This document shows positions 1 to 7,275 of a stretch of DNA of 64,000 nucleotides, one piece after another. The stretch is taken from the NCBI GenBank assembly GCA_903901045.1, contig CAIUPP010000138.1:1-64000 (forward strand), written 5' to 3'. Under the pieces are notes generated by a model. That model was not told where the DNA came from and made no database searches. It saw only the letters and a program-made list of their open reading frames with translations. The DNA is from an uncultured Planctomycetota bacterium (lineage in GTDB: Bacteria > Planctomycetota > Brocadiia > CAIUPP01). A program made the position numbers and the translations under genes. How positions within the stretch are numbered: position 1 is the stretch's first letter; every line of letters begins with the position of its first letter.

Positions 1-10
1 GCGATGGTTT

Positions 11-131
11 GTGGAGTGCGGCGGCAACGACGCCGCTTTGGATGGCGTGGAGTCCGGCGCCCTCAGGGTGCAGCCCCGTGAGTCGTGCGCTCCGTCATAG
101 CCAAAGCGCCGCCGGCGGCGGCGCACTCCAC
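11..131. repeat. Long inverted repeat (arms 11-41 and 102-131)
   Basis: Two arms of about 30 bases are near-perfect reverse complements. The left arm runs from GTGGAGTGCGGCGGC to GCCGCTTTGG and the right arm from CCAAAGCG to GCACTCCAC. The 60-base loop contains no gene. The structure would form a very stable hairpin and resembles the non-coding dispersed palindromes seen elsewhere in the window. A further CCCCCTTCGGGGGCTCG hairpin lies at about 200-220, and the same motif recurs near 42.1 kb. I see no protein-coding gene between 1 and 447. Confidence 0.6.
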
Positions 132-447
132 ATTCTGCGGCACTCTTGAGATGCGTTTGCCCTGGGGGCGATGGAACCTTGGCGAGAGGCTCCGCCGCCC
201 CCTTCGGGGGCTCGGGGTTGGGGTAGTATGTCACTTCCGCGCGAAGTCATTCTGAGCGCAGCCCATCGACCAGGCTCGGGGTGAGAAAGGAGCAAGCCGC
301 GCCGCGCGAAGGTGATACACTGCCGGGGTGGGGTTACGACCTGGCCCCGCGACTCGCCTCGCCGCCTCGAGATCGACCGTGCCTCTCATCAAACGAAACG
401 GGCGACCTCATGCTGAGGCCGCCCGTTCGATTCACCTTACGCCGGTA

Positions 448-855
448 TCACCTGAGTACGTAGGGGTTCTTGCCGCACTTCGGGCATTTGACCGTCTCTT
501 GCCATTTCTGCATCGCAGCCGGATCGCCCTTGCCTGCCATCAGATCGGCCGGCGGCGTCGGGCTCGGGATCTTCGCCTTGCACGCGGCGCACACCATGGG
601 GCTGACCATCGTGTAATCGCCCGAGGTCGGATTCTTGTACGCGCCATCCTTCTGCCCCAGCTTGTCCCATTCCTGCAACTGCTTGGTGATGACTTCGCCG
701 GACTTCATATCGATCCGCTCAACCGGTTGTTCGAGCACCCACTTGGGGGGCGTCGGTCCGCCGGTGGACAGCCCCGCTCGCTTCGCCATGAAGACGATTG
801 CAAATACGATCACCACGATCAGGACAACCACCGCCGCAATCTTCTTAGGGCCCAT
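448..855 (-). CDS. Small membrane-anchored zinc-ribbon protein
   Basis: This 135-residue protein has a single N-terminal membrane segment (about residues 5-23, rich in V, I and A), probably with the rest outside the cytoplasm. The C-terminal half carries two CxxC pairs, CAAC near residue 93 and CPKC near 124, which look like a zinc ribbon. I do not recognise the family. The start is supported by a GGGAGG ribosome site 6 bases upstream. A promoter (TTGCAA, 17 bases, TATAGT; minus strand 933-905) lies just upstream, so the gene is probably transcribed alone. Confidence 0.7.
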   Translation of the reverse strand: MGPKKIAAVVVLIVVIVFAIVFMAKRAGLSTGGPTPPKWVLEQPVERIDMKSGEVITKQLQEWDKLGQKDGAYKNPTSGDYTMVSPMVCAACKAKIPSPTPPADLMAGKGDPAAMQKWQETVKCPKCGKNPYVLR

Positions 856-904
856 CCCAGTCCTCCCGAAAAAAACCGGTTATAGCTTTCCGTCCAATGC
901 TAAC

Positions 905-933
905 ACTATAAGGAGGCGGGGCGCCGTTTGCAA
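905..933 (-). promoter_or_regulatory. Sigma-70-like promoter of the zinc-ribbon gene
   Basis: On the minus strand TTGCAA (933-928) is followed after 17 bases by TATAGT (910-905), about 50 bases before the start codon at 855. The elements match the consensus well. Confidence 0.55.
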
Positions 934-968
934 GGAGATTGTGCCTGGGGGGGGGCGGCGCAGGCCGT

Positions 969-2129
969 CTATCGCAGCAGCGCGCCCGCGCGGACGTAGC
1001 GCTGCCCGGGAAGCTGCGCGGCGAGGTGCTTCAACTCCAGCACCATCAGGATGCTTGCGCTGTTGGCCGCCGAGAGCTTTGATTCGCGGGTGAGCTGGTC
1101 GATGTCCTTGGGGGTGCCGTCCAGCAGGTCGAAGAGGAGCCGTTCGTGCTGGTTGAGCATCAGGGCGCGGGGGTCTGGCAAGGGAGCTTCCCCTTCGCGC
1201 ACGGCCAGCGGAGCGGTCAAGGGACCCAGCGCCTCCAGAATGTCCTGCACGGATTCCACCAGCGTGGCGCCGTCGCGGAGGAGCTGGTTCGAGCCGCGGG
1301 TCTGGGGCCTGCCGATGTCGCCGGGCAGCGCAAAGACGTCGCGCCCCATCTCGCCGGCCATGCGCGCGGTGATGAGCGCGCCGCTGGTCCGCGAGGCCTC
1401 GACGACCAGGACGCCCACGGAAAGCCCGGCGATGATGCGGTTGCGCGGCGGGAAGTTCGCGGCGGCGGGGGGAGCGCCCATCGGCAGTTCGCTGATCAGC
1501 GCGCCGCTTTGCGCCACGCGCTCGGCCAGCGCCGCGTTCTCCGGGGGATAAACGCTTCCCAGCCCGTTCCCCAGCACCGCCAGCGTCCGCCCGCCCCCCT
1601 TGAGCGCGCCGTTGTGCGCGGCGGTGTCCACTCCCTGCGCCAGGCCGCTGACGACCGCGACCCCCGCCTGCGCGAGGTCGAATGCCAGCCGCTCGGCGTG
1701 GCTCCTGCCGTAGAGCGAGGCGCGGCGCGAGCCGACCACCCCCACGGCCAGCCGGTCCGTCTCCCGCAGCGTCCCTTTCACGTAGAGCAGCAGCGGCTGA
1801 TGGTCGTCGTTGCGCAGGCCGGGCGGGAATTCCGGGTCGGAGCAGGAGAGGATGCGCACCCCGGCGGCGCGCGCCTTTTCCGCTTCCTCGGCCGGATCGG
1901 ACTCGGGCCGCCCCTGCTGGACCGCCCGCGCGGCGGAGGGTTTGAGCCCCAGTTCGCGCAGTTCGGCGGAGGAGGCGGCGCGAGCCTTCGGCCAGGAGCC
2001 GAACCGGCGCAGCAGACGGCGCACGGTGATCGCGCCCAGGCCCGGCAGCGCCAGCGCCTCCATCAATTCCGGAACGGTCGCCGCCGGCAACGCCGCCGGT
2101 TCCACGCCCGGATACGGTGTTTCTGACAT
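969..2129 (-). CDS. dprA: DNA processing protein DprA
   Basis: DprA loads RecA onto incoming single-stranded DNA during natural transformation. The Rossmann-like core is clear: GSRRASLYGR, then GLAQGVDTAAH, a PPENAALAERV stretch, and FPPRNRIIAGLS followed by EASRTSGALITAR. An HhH-like N-terminal region (ALPGLGAITVRRLL) and a C-terminal winged helix of about 60 residues complete the usual layout, giving about 386 residues. I chose the ATG at 2129 because the conserved N-terminal helix follows directly. An upstream GTG at 2222 would add 31 residues with no recognisable homology. It shows that the host lineage at least retains one competence-associated gene. Confidence 0.93.
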   Translation of the reverse strand: MSETPYPGVEPAALPAATVPELMEALALPGLGAITVRRLLRRFGSWPKARAASSAELRELGLKPSAARAVQQGRPESDPAEEAEKARAAGVRILSCSDPEFPPGLRNDDHQPLLLYVKGTLRETDRLAVGVVGSRRASLYGRSHAERLAFDLAQAGVAVVSGLAQGVDTAAHNGALKGGGRTLAVLGNGLGSVYPPENAALAERVAQSGALISELPMGAPPAAANFPPRNRIIAGLSVGVLVVEASRTSGALITARMAGEMGRDVFALPGDIGRPQTRGSNQLLRDGATLVESVQDILEALGPLTAPLAVREGEAPLPDPRALMLNQHERLLFDLLDGTPKDIDQLTRESKLSAANSASILMVLELKHLAAQLPGQRYVRAGALLR

Positions 2130-2230
2130 GGTGGCACTCACGGTCTGTTGCGAGAGTCCGCGCCAAGCGGAGAAACGGATGATTTGCGAATTTGACAAAG
2201 GGGACGAGCCCGCCGATTTCACGGAACCTC

Positions 2231-2270
2231 TCTGCTCTCAGTTCTCAGTCTTCAGTTCTCAGTTTTCGCC
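2231..2270. repeat. 7-bp periodic spacer repeat (CAGTTCT type)
   Basis: A run of degenerate heptamers around CTCAGTTCTCAGTC fills the spacer between dprA and the FHA gene. Similar heptameric runs of several sequence types occur in many spacers of this window. Confidence 0.5.
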
Positions 2271-2291
2271 GTTCGTTCTGCACTCCGCCGT

Positions 2292-3164
2292 TCATCCCGG
2301 TTTTCGTATGACGGTCGCCGCTTCCGCGTTGCCGGCCAGCGGCAGCCGCATGCGGAACAGCACATCCTCCTCCGTGGCCGGGAGCAGTTCCAGCGCGCCG
2401 CCATGCGCGGCGACGGCCTCTTCCGCCGCGCGGAACGCGCCGCGCTTCGCCGCTTCGCGCACGCTGTTCTGCGGGATGCTCAGGCCGATGCAGATGACCT
2501 CCATGAGCATGCCGCCATGCGCCGGGTCGGCGCGGCCGCGCAGGACGATCAGCGCGTCCGGTTCGAGGCCGTCGGGGCGCGCGCGCACAATCTCCAGGAA
2601 CTCCTTCATCAACGAGACGAGGGCCCCGCGCAAGCGGCTTGCGTCCAGTTGCGCGCTCTCGACGGCGGGGCTTGCCTCCACGTGGATGCCCACCGAAAGC
2701 AGCTCCCATCCCCCCCGGATGGCGGCGGCCAGATCGGCCAGCAGCGCTTCGACGCGCATCGCCTTGAGTTCCGGATCGGTCGCGAGCCGCTCGGGAATGA
2801 AGTCGGTGGTCGCCCCCGGAAAGCGGACGCGCTGCTTGATCTGGCGCAGCTCCTCCAGGTCGGAGAGGGCCGGAGCGGAAGCGCCGAAGATGATTTTGGT
2901 GTTTCCCAGGGCGATGATGTCCCCCGGGCGCAGGCGGGCCTGGCGCACCAGCGCGCCGTTGACGAACGTCCCGTTGGAGCTGTTTTCGTCCACCAGCGTG
3001 GGCTCGTCGCCGGGGGAGAGCCTAACGTGGAGGCGGGAGACGCGCTCATCGTGGAGCAGCACGTCGCGTCCCGGCTCGCGGCCGAGCGCCAGCGGGCGCT
3101 CGCCCAGGACGAACTGCGTTCCGGCGTCCGCCCCCTCGAAGATGGTGAATGTCCACTCCGGCAT
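2292..3164 (-). CDS. FHA-domain signalling protein
   Basis: Residues about 1-100 form a forkhead-associated domain that binds phosphothreonine peptides. The hallmark residues are visible: LGREPGRD, SRLHVRLS, and NSSNGTFVNG. The remaining 190 residues include two segments (about 190-215 and 255-280) that resemble the dimerisation and ATPase parts of a histidine kinase, ending in LPATEEDVLFRMRLPL. I do not see an intact H-box, so kinase activity is doubtful. It is a cytoplasmic protein that probably reads a Ser/Thr kinase signal, but no such kinase is encoded nearby. A GAGAGAGGGA stretch precedes the ATG. Confidence 0.75.
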   Translation of the reverse strand: MPEWTFTIFEGADAGTQFVLGERPLALGREPGRDVLLHDERVSRLHVRLSPGDEPTLVDENSSNGTFVNGALVRQARLRPGDIIALGNTKIIFGASAPALSDLEELRQIKQRVRFPGATTDFIPERLATDPELKAMRVEALLADLAAAIRGGWELLSVGIHVEASPAVESAQLDASRLRGALVSLMKEFLEIVRARPDGLEPDALIVLRGRADPAHGGMLMEVICIGLSIPQNSVREAAKRGAFRAAEEAVAAHGGALELLPATEEDVLFRMRLPLAGNAEAATVIRKPG

Positions 3165-3373
3165 GGTGCAATCCCTCTCTCCGCGACACGCGGGTGGTGT
3201 TCACCGCAGAGACGCGGAGGACGCTGAGAACGGAACACGGCTACCGCTGATTACTGTTTTCAGATTGACGGCAACGCCAACTGCAGCAGACTACGAAACA
3301 CGCGAAAGGCGCGAAAGGAAACGGCGACTGCCGAATACTGCGCAAGACTTATCCGTCGCGACAAGAGCGCCAG

Positions 3374-4588
3374 CTACGGAGCCGTCCTGTATGTGCCGCT
3401 TTCAACGCCCTTCTGGTTGATGATATAGGTCTCGGCGCCGAGCGTGGCCTTTATCGTATATGCGGCGGGCGTGGAGTTCACCTCATAATCAGCGACCGCG
3501 AAGTCCTTGCCGTTGAGATCTTGAGCCCCGATACCCAGCGCCGCGCACAACGCGTCGCCCTTGATGCCGACCAACGTGGGATACTCCCCGCCGTGTGCGG
3601 CGGCATAGACACGCAGGGCGATGCGAATCAACCCAACGCCTGCGATGCCTTCACTCATCTTGACCGGCAACGTGTTTGTCACGTCTTCTTTGTCCGGGTC
3701 CGGGAACTTGACCGCGCCGAAGAGTGAATCTACGAGCCTGGTTCCCTCCGGCGGCTTGAACTCAAAATCGCCAGCTTTGAAGTCCGGCGTGGCGAACGTG
3801 ACGTGCCGCTCAGTGGAGACGCCCGTAATCTTCACGTTCTTCATGGTTTCCCTGGCCCGATTCATTGCGTCGCGCAGTTTCTGTCTCGCCTCGGGCGTCG
3901 GCTCGCCCCCCGTTGCCTTGACCGTCGCGTCCAATTGCTCATCGGTCATCTCCGGGATGTTCTTCGCTGCTTCAGTCAATTCCATGGACCGCGCGTACTG
4001 CTTGATGAAATAGCTCTTGGCGGAGACCCAAAGGGTAATTCGTTTGGAACCCGCCGAACTGCCGCTGATAACGTAACACTCTTCTCCGTCCAGCGTTTCG
4101 TTTTTCTCGATCTTCGGATCCTGCAAACCGAGGGGCGTGCTGCGTTTCGGAGCGAGAGCCGAGAAGAACAGCGACGGAACCGTATGCGCTGCGCCGGCGG
4201 ATATTCCCGTCGCTGTCGCAAGAGCCATGTCATCCCCTTTGAGCTTCGAGTACGCCTTCATGACTCCCATGTACAGATAGGGCTGATTGCCCGCGTTCCA
4301 GACAGCGCCCGGTTGCTCCGCGCCGGACATTCCCACAACCTTCTGGACCCAGGTGATGAGATAGAGGTCGGGTTTCTTCAACTTCATGGAAAACGTTGTT
4401 TCCAAGCGCGCCTTCGCGCCGTTGTTCTCCATATCCGCGACGACGGTTCCCTCTGCCTGATACGTCTGCATCGCCGCATATTGTGCGGCGACCTTGTCAA
4501 GGATTTGCTTCGCATCAGGTTCTTCGGCAAAGGCAAAGGTCGCCAACGACATGAAGCAGAAAGCGCATGCGGCCCCGTACATTCTCAT
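3374..4588 (-). CDS. Secreted DUF2092/LolA-like protein
   Basis: A signal peptide (residues 1-20, ending in FAFAEE) is followed by a typical DUF2092-type opening, DAKQILDKVAAQYAAMQTYQ, and a beta-rich region to about residue 300. This fold is related to the lipoprotein carriers LolA and LolB, so an envelope lipid-binding or scaffold role is plausible. The last 90 residues are different: GIAGVGLIRIALRVYAAAHGG with GEYPT looks like the conserved start of a pseudopilin-type segment found after prepilin helices. The ATG at 4588 is chosen because it begins the signal peptide directly; an ATG at 4600 is also possible. Total length is about 404 residues. Confidence 0.7.
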   Translation of the reverse strand: MRMYGAACAFCFMSLATFAFAEEPDAKQILDKVAAQYAAMQTYQAEGTVVADMENNGAKARLETTFSMKLKKPDLYLITWVQKVVGMSGAEQPGAVWNAGNQPYLYMGVMKAYSKLKGDDMALATATGISAGAAHTVPSLFFSALAPKRSTPLGLQDPKIEKNETLDGEECYVISGSSAGSKRITLWVSAKSYFIKQYARSMELTEAAKNIPEMTDEQLDATVKATGGEPTPEARQKLRDAMNRARETMKNVKITGVSTERHVTFATPDFKAGDFEFKPPEGTRLVDSLFGAVKFPDPDKEDVTNTLPVKMSEGIAGVGLIRIALRVYAAAHGGEYPTLVGIKGDALCAALGIGAQDLNGKDFAVADYEVNSTPAAYTIKATLGAETYIINQKGVESGTYRTAP

Positions 4589-4690
4589 TCCGTGCTCCAT
4601 TTTGGATTCAATGCAGAGGCTCGTATGCTTCCGCCCTCTCCGCGCCCTCCGTGTCTCTGCGGTGACCAACCGGCGCGGGTCCGCCCGCAT

Positions 4691-5164
4691 TTAGAGCGCG
4701 ACGCCGTTGATGGTCCCCTCGAACACCATCTGGCCCTTGACGAATCCCTGGCAATCGAAGGTGCTGATGCGCGTTTTCACCTCGCGCACTTTGGCCACCA
4801 TCACGAGGTGGTCGCCGGGCACGACCTGGCCGCGGAACTTCACCCCTTCCATCCCCGCGAAGCCCAGGAAGCGGTTGTGGCCGGTGCAACGCCCGTAGTA
4901 GTAACTGCACGTCTGCGCCGCGCATTCGCAGATGACCACGCCGGGCATCAGCGGACGCCCCGGGATGTGCCCGCGCACCCAGAAGTCGCTCTCTTTGGCG
5001 TCCTTGTAAGCCACCACCGCCTGCTGCGCGGGATCGTACTTGATGATGGCATCGAGCAGTTCCATCTCGAAACGCTGGCGGTTGTACTTGCGGATGCCTT
5101 CGATGTCATCCTCGATGCGCGTCAGGTCCAACTGGCTCAAGTCCACGAGCAGCTTCGGGGGCAT
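4691..5164 (-). CDS. FabZ/FabA-like beta-hydroxyacyl-ACP dehydratase
   Basis: This is a 157-residue hotdog-fold protein. The segment HIPGRPLMPGVVICECAAQ carries the catalytic His and the PG.P.MPG loop of the FabZ family, although the usual Glu helix is spelled CECAAQT. It would dehydrate 3-hydroxyacyl-ACP in fatty-acid or lipid A supply. The N-terminal 45 residues are longer than in canonical FabZ, so a specialised dehydratase is possible. The ATG at 5164 follows a strong AGGAGAGG site. No other fatty-acid gene is adjacent. Confidence 0.8.
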   Translation of the reverse strand: MPPKLLVDLSQLDLTRIEDDIEGIRKYNRQRFEMELLDAIIKYDPAQQAVVAYKDAKESDFWVRGHIPGRPLMPGVVICECAAQTCSYYYGRCTGHNRFLGFAGMEGVKFRGQVVPGDHLVMVAKVREVKTRISTFDCQGFVKGQMVFEGTINGVAL

Positions 5165-5214
5165 TATCCTCTCCTGTGACCTTGCAAAGACTGCGTTTTG
5201 CTCTGTTGGGTCGA

Positions 5215-5260
5215 GGTGGGGACACAAAACTTTCCTTTTGGAAAGTATTGTGTCCCCACC
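5215..5260. repeat. Dispersed palindrome family P1, copy 1
   Basis: The element is GGTGGGGACACAAAACTTTC, a short loop, then its near reverse complement ending GTGTCCCCACC. Four copies exist in the window (5215, 19739, 39640, 56645). Copies 1, 3 and 4 share flanks GGGTCGAG and CGGCCC. It lies immediately upstream of the FabZ-like gene. Such REP-type hairpins are often mobilised by RAYT (Y1 transposase) enzymes, but none is encoded in this window. Confidence 0.75.
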
Positions 5261-5429
5261 GGCCCAAGAGACCCGCGAACAGAATAACCGACCGGGCCGC
5301 CGGCTGCAAACGCGCCGCGCGCCAGCCATCGCAGCGAGAAGCATAGCAGCGCCGCGCCTTGGGCGCAAGAGAAAATCGCCAGTTGCGTAAACAATGAGTT
5401 GCCGGGAATGTGGCACCACCGCGCATGGA

Positions 5430-5580
5430 AAGTTCGTAAGGGTGGCGCGGGTTATCCAACCCGCGATCATCGTGCGTTTCTTCCGCTTGCTTTCCCGCGC
5501 CTCCAGCGCGGGACGCGGACTGGCCGCTCGACTCTGCTCGCGGTCCCGAGCCCGCCGAGGGAATAGTCCGCGCCACCATG
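5430..5580. repeat. Cluster of short palindromes (GCGCGGGTTATCCAACCCGCG type)
   Basis: The 545-base spacer 5165-5709 holds no gene that I can support. It contains a hairpin GCGCGGGTTATCCAACCCGCG near 5440, a CGCGCCTCCAGCGCG hairpin near 5500, and a GAGCCCGCCGAGGG stretch ending AGTCCGCGCCAC near 5575. Related copies occur near 9475, 30370, 41095, 44800 and 56600. Confidence 0.5.
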
Positions 5581-5627
5581 GTTCTCCCCCTCCTCGCCGC
5601 GTGACTCTCCGTGGGGGCCGCCCCTCA

Positions 5628-5655
5628 TTGTGTTTCCTCGCTCGAAAACTATAAT
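5628..5655 (+). promoter_or_regulatory. Sigma-70-like promoter of the IPT/TIG gene
   Basis: TTGTGT (5628-5633) and a perfect TATAAT (5650-5655) are separated by 16 bases and lie about 55 bases before the start codon at 5710. Confidence 0.55.
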
Positions 5656-5709
5656 GGAGCAAGAACGGGGCGGCTGTCTTTCTCGCGAGTACGCGACCGG
5701 GAGGACGGG

Positions 5710-7098
5710 ATGAAGAGCTTCAAGGCGTGCGCATCGGCCCTGGCACTGGCGGCGGCGTTCGTTGCGCTTATCGCAACGTGCGCAAGCGCGGCGCCGGTGA
5801 CGCTGCTTTCCGAGAACTTCGACGCCGCGACGCCTCCCGCCCTGCCGGCGGGATGGAGCATGGCGTTAGTGGGCTCAGGGATCGCCCGCGCGTGGGTGAC
5901 AGATACTGTAACCCACCGCCCCTCCGGCTATAGCCCGGTCAGCGCACCCAACCTCGCCTGTCTCAACGCAAGCAGCATCCCTTTTCCCAGCGTGCGCCTT
6001 TATTGCACAACAGGTCTCGACACCACCCCTTACGACCGCCTCAAGATCAGCTTCCAGATGTTTCATGACCCCAGTTACAACGATCCGGTGGACGCCGTGC
6101 AGGTTCAGGTATCGACCGATGGCTCCACCTGGCAGAATGCGGGCGACCCCATCGCGATGATCGCGGAGACGGCGGGGTGGCAACAGCACGAGGTGAATCT
6201 GAGCGCCTACGCGGGCATGGCCAGCGTGCGGGTCGGCTTGCTGGGCACCTGCTATATCTTCCACGATTGCTACGTGGACGACATCCTGGTCACCGCCGGG
6301 GCGGCGGAGGCATGCACTCCCGCGGAAGGGAGGTGGTGGGACACTTTCACCATCACGGGCGGGACGGGGTTCGGCGAGGGGGAAGGATCGGTCTTCCTCG
6401 ACGGCTCGCAGACCCAGGTGCTCTCCTGGACCAACGACGCAATCAGCTGCCGCATCGACCAGCCCAGGAACCCCGGATTGACCGACGTGGAGGTCGCTCC
6501 AGTGGCCTCCCCCACGATGCCCATGACCGACGCGTTCACCGTGCTCTCCTCCTGCACCCCCGCCACGGGAACGACCGGCACTTCCTTCCACATCGACGGC
6601 ATCGGGTTCGGGAACGCGAAGGGGAAGGTCTCGCTGAAACTCGGCGGGGAGAACCCCATCCCGCTGAAGGTCACGGCCTGGAGCCCCACGCAGATCACCT
6701 GCGAGGTCTCCAAGTGGCCGAGTCCCGAGACCTTCAACCTGATCATTCAGCCGAAGTCCTCACCCGCCATCGTCCTGCCGCAGTCTTTTGAGACCCGGAT
6801 GATTTCGCTGGATGCGCCCGCGCCCAGCCACGGCCCGGCGGGGACGGTGGTCACCCTCACCGCGCGCTATCTCGGAACGAAAAAGGGGAAGGTCTCCCTC
6901 TTCCTCGATGGCATCCCGAAGCCGCTGGTGAAGGCGTGCAAGGTGAATTCCTGGGTGATGGACGCCGCGACGGGCGCGGGGACGATCCAGGTGACGATTC
7001 CCAAGGGGCTCGCGGCGGCGACGTACGACCTGGTCGTTGTCGGCCCCGACGGCGGCCCCACCGCGCTGCCCGCGGCCTTTACCTACGAGACGCCGTAG
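5710..7098 (+). CDS. Secreted protein with choice-of-anchor-like and IPT/TIG domains
   Basis: The 462-residue precursor starts with a signal peptide cleaved after ASA (about residue 26). Residues about 30-200 form a jelly-roll module with LLSENFDAATPPALPAGW at its start and YVDDILVTAG at its end, as in MAM or choice-of-anchor domains. The rest holds two or three Ig-like IPT/TIG repeats, recognised by CTPATGTTGTSFHIDGIGFG and GPAGTVVTLTARYLG. It is probably secreted or surface bound and lacks any catalytic motif that I recognise. The ATG follows GGGAGGACGGG. A strong hairpin terminator follows at 7126. Confidence 0.75.
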   Translation: MKSFKACASALALAAAFVALIATCASAAPVTLLSENFDAATPPALPAGWSMALVGSGIARAWVTDTVTHRPSGYSPVSAPNLACLNASSIPFPSVRLYCTTGLDTTPYDRLKISFQMFHDPSYNDPVDAVQVQVSTDGSTWQNAGDPIAMIAETAGWQQHEVNLSAYAGMASVRVGLLGTCYIFHDCYVDDILVTAGAAEACTPAEGRWWDTFTITGGTGFGEGEGSVFLDGSQTQVLSWTNDAISCRIDQPRNPGLTDVEVAPVASPTMPMTDAFTVLSSCTPATGTTGTSFHIDGIGFGNAKGKVSLKLGGENPIPLKVTAWSPTQITCEVSKWPSPETFNLIIQPKSSPAIVLPQSFETRMISLDAPAPSHGPAGTVVTLTARYLGTKKGKVSLFLDGIPKPLVKACKVNSWVMDAATGAGTIQVTIPKGLAAATYDLVVVGPDGGPTALPAAFTYETP

Positions 7099-7125
7099 CG
7101 CGCCGCACCCCAGCAGCGCAAATGA

Positions 7126-7164
7126 AAAATGCCACGAGCCGTTCTGCACGGCTCGTGGCATTTT
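7126..7164. terminator. Bidirectional hairpin terminator
   Basis: AAAATGCCACGAGCCG and its exact reverse complement flank a 7-base loop, giving a stem with A/T ends on both sides. It separates the converging genes that end at 7098 and 7276. Confidence 0.8.
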
Positions 7165-7275
7165 CGCAATAATCTCAGCGCTCGGCGGGTCTCGCGGTGC
7201 GCTCAGAAGCCCATCTGCTCTGTTGAAACCATCCCGCTGGCGGCGCCTCGCAATGACGATCCATTAAGCTGCCCG

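Noticed and set aside
880-2166. 428-codon minus-strand ORF overlapping dprA
   Set aside because: Different frame of the same strand as DprA, Arg/Gly-rich with no motif.
4608-4925. Extra minus-strand ORF overlapping the FabZ-like gene
   Set aside because: Out of frame with the FabZ motif and ending in repeat-derived sequence.
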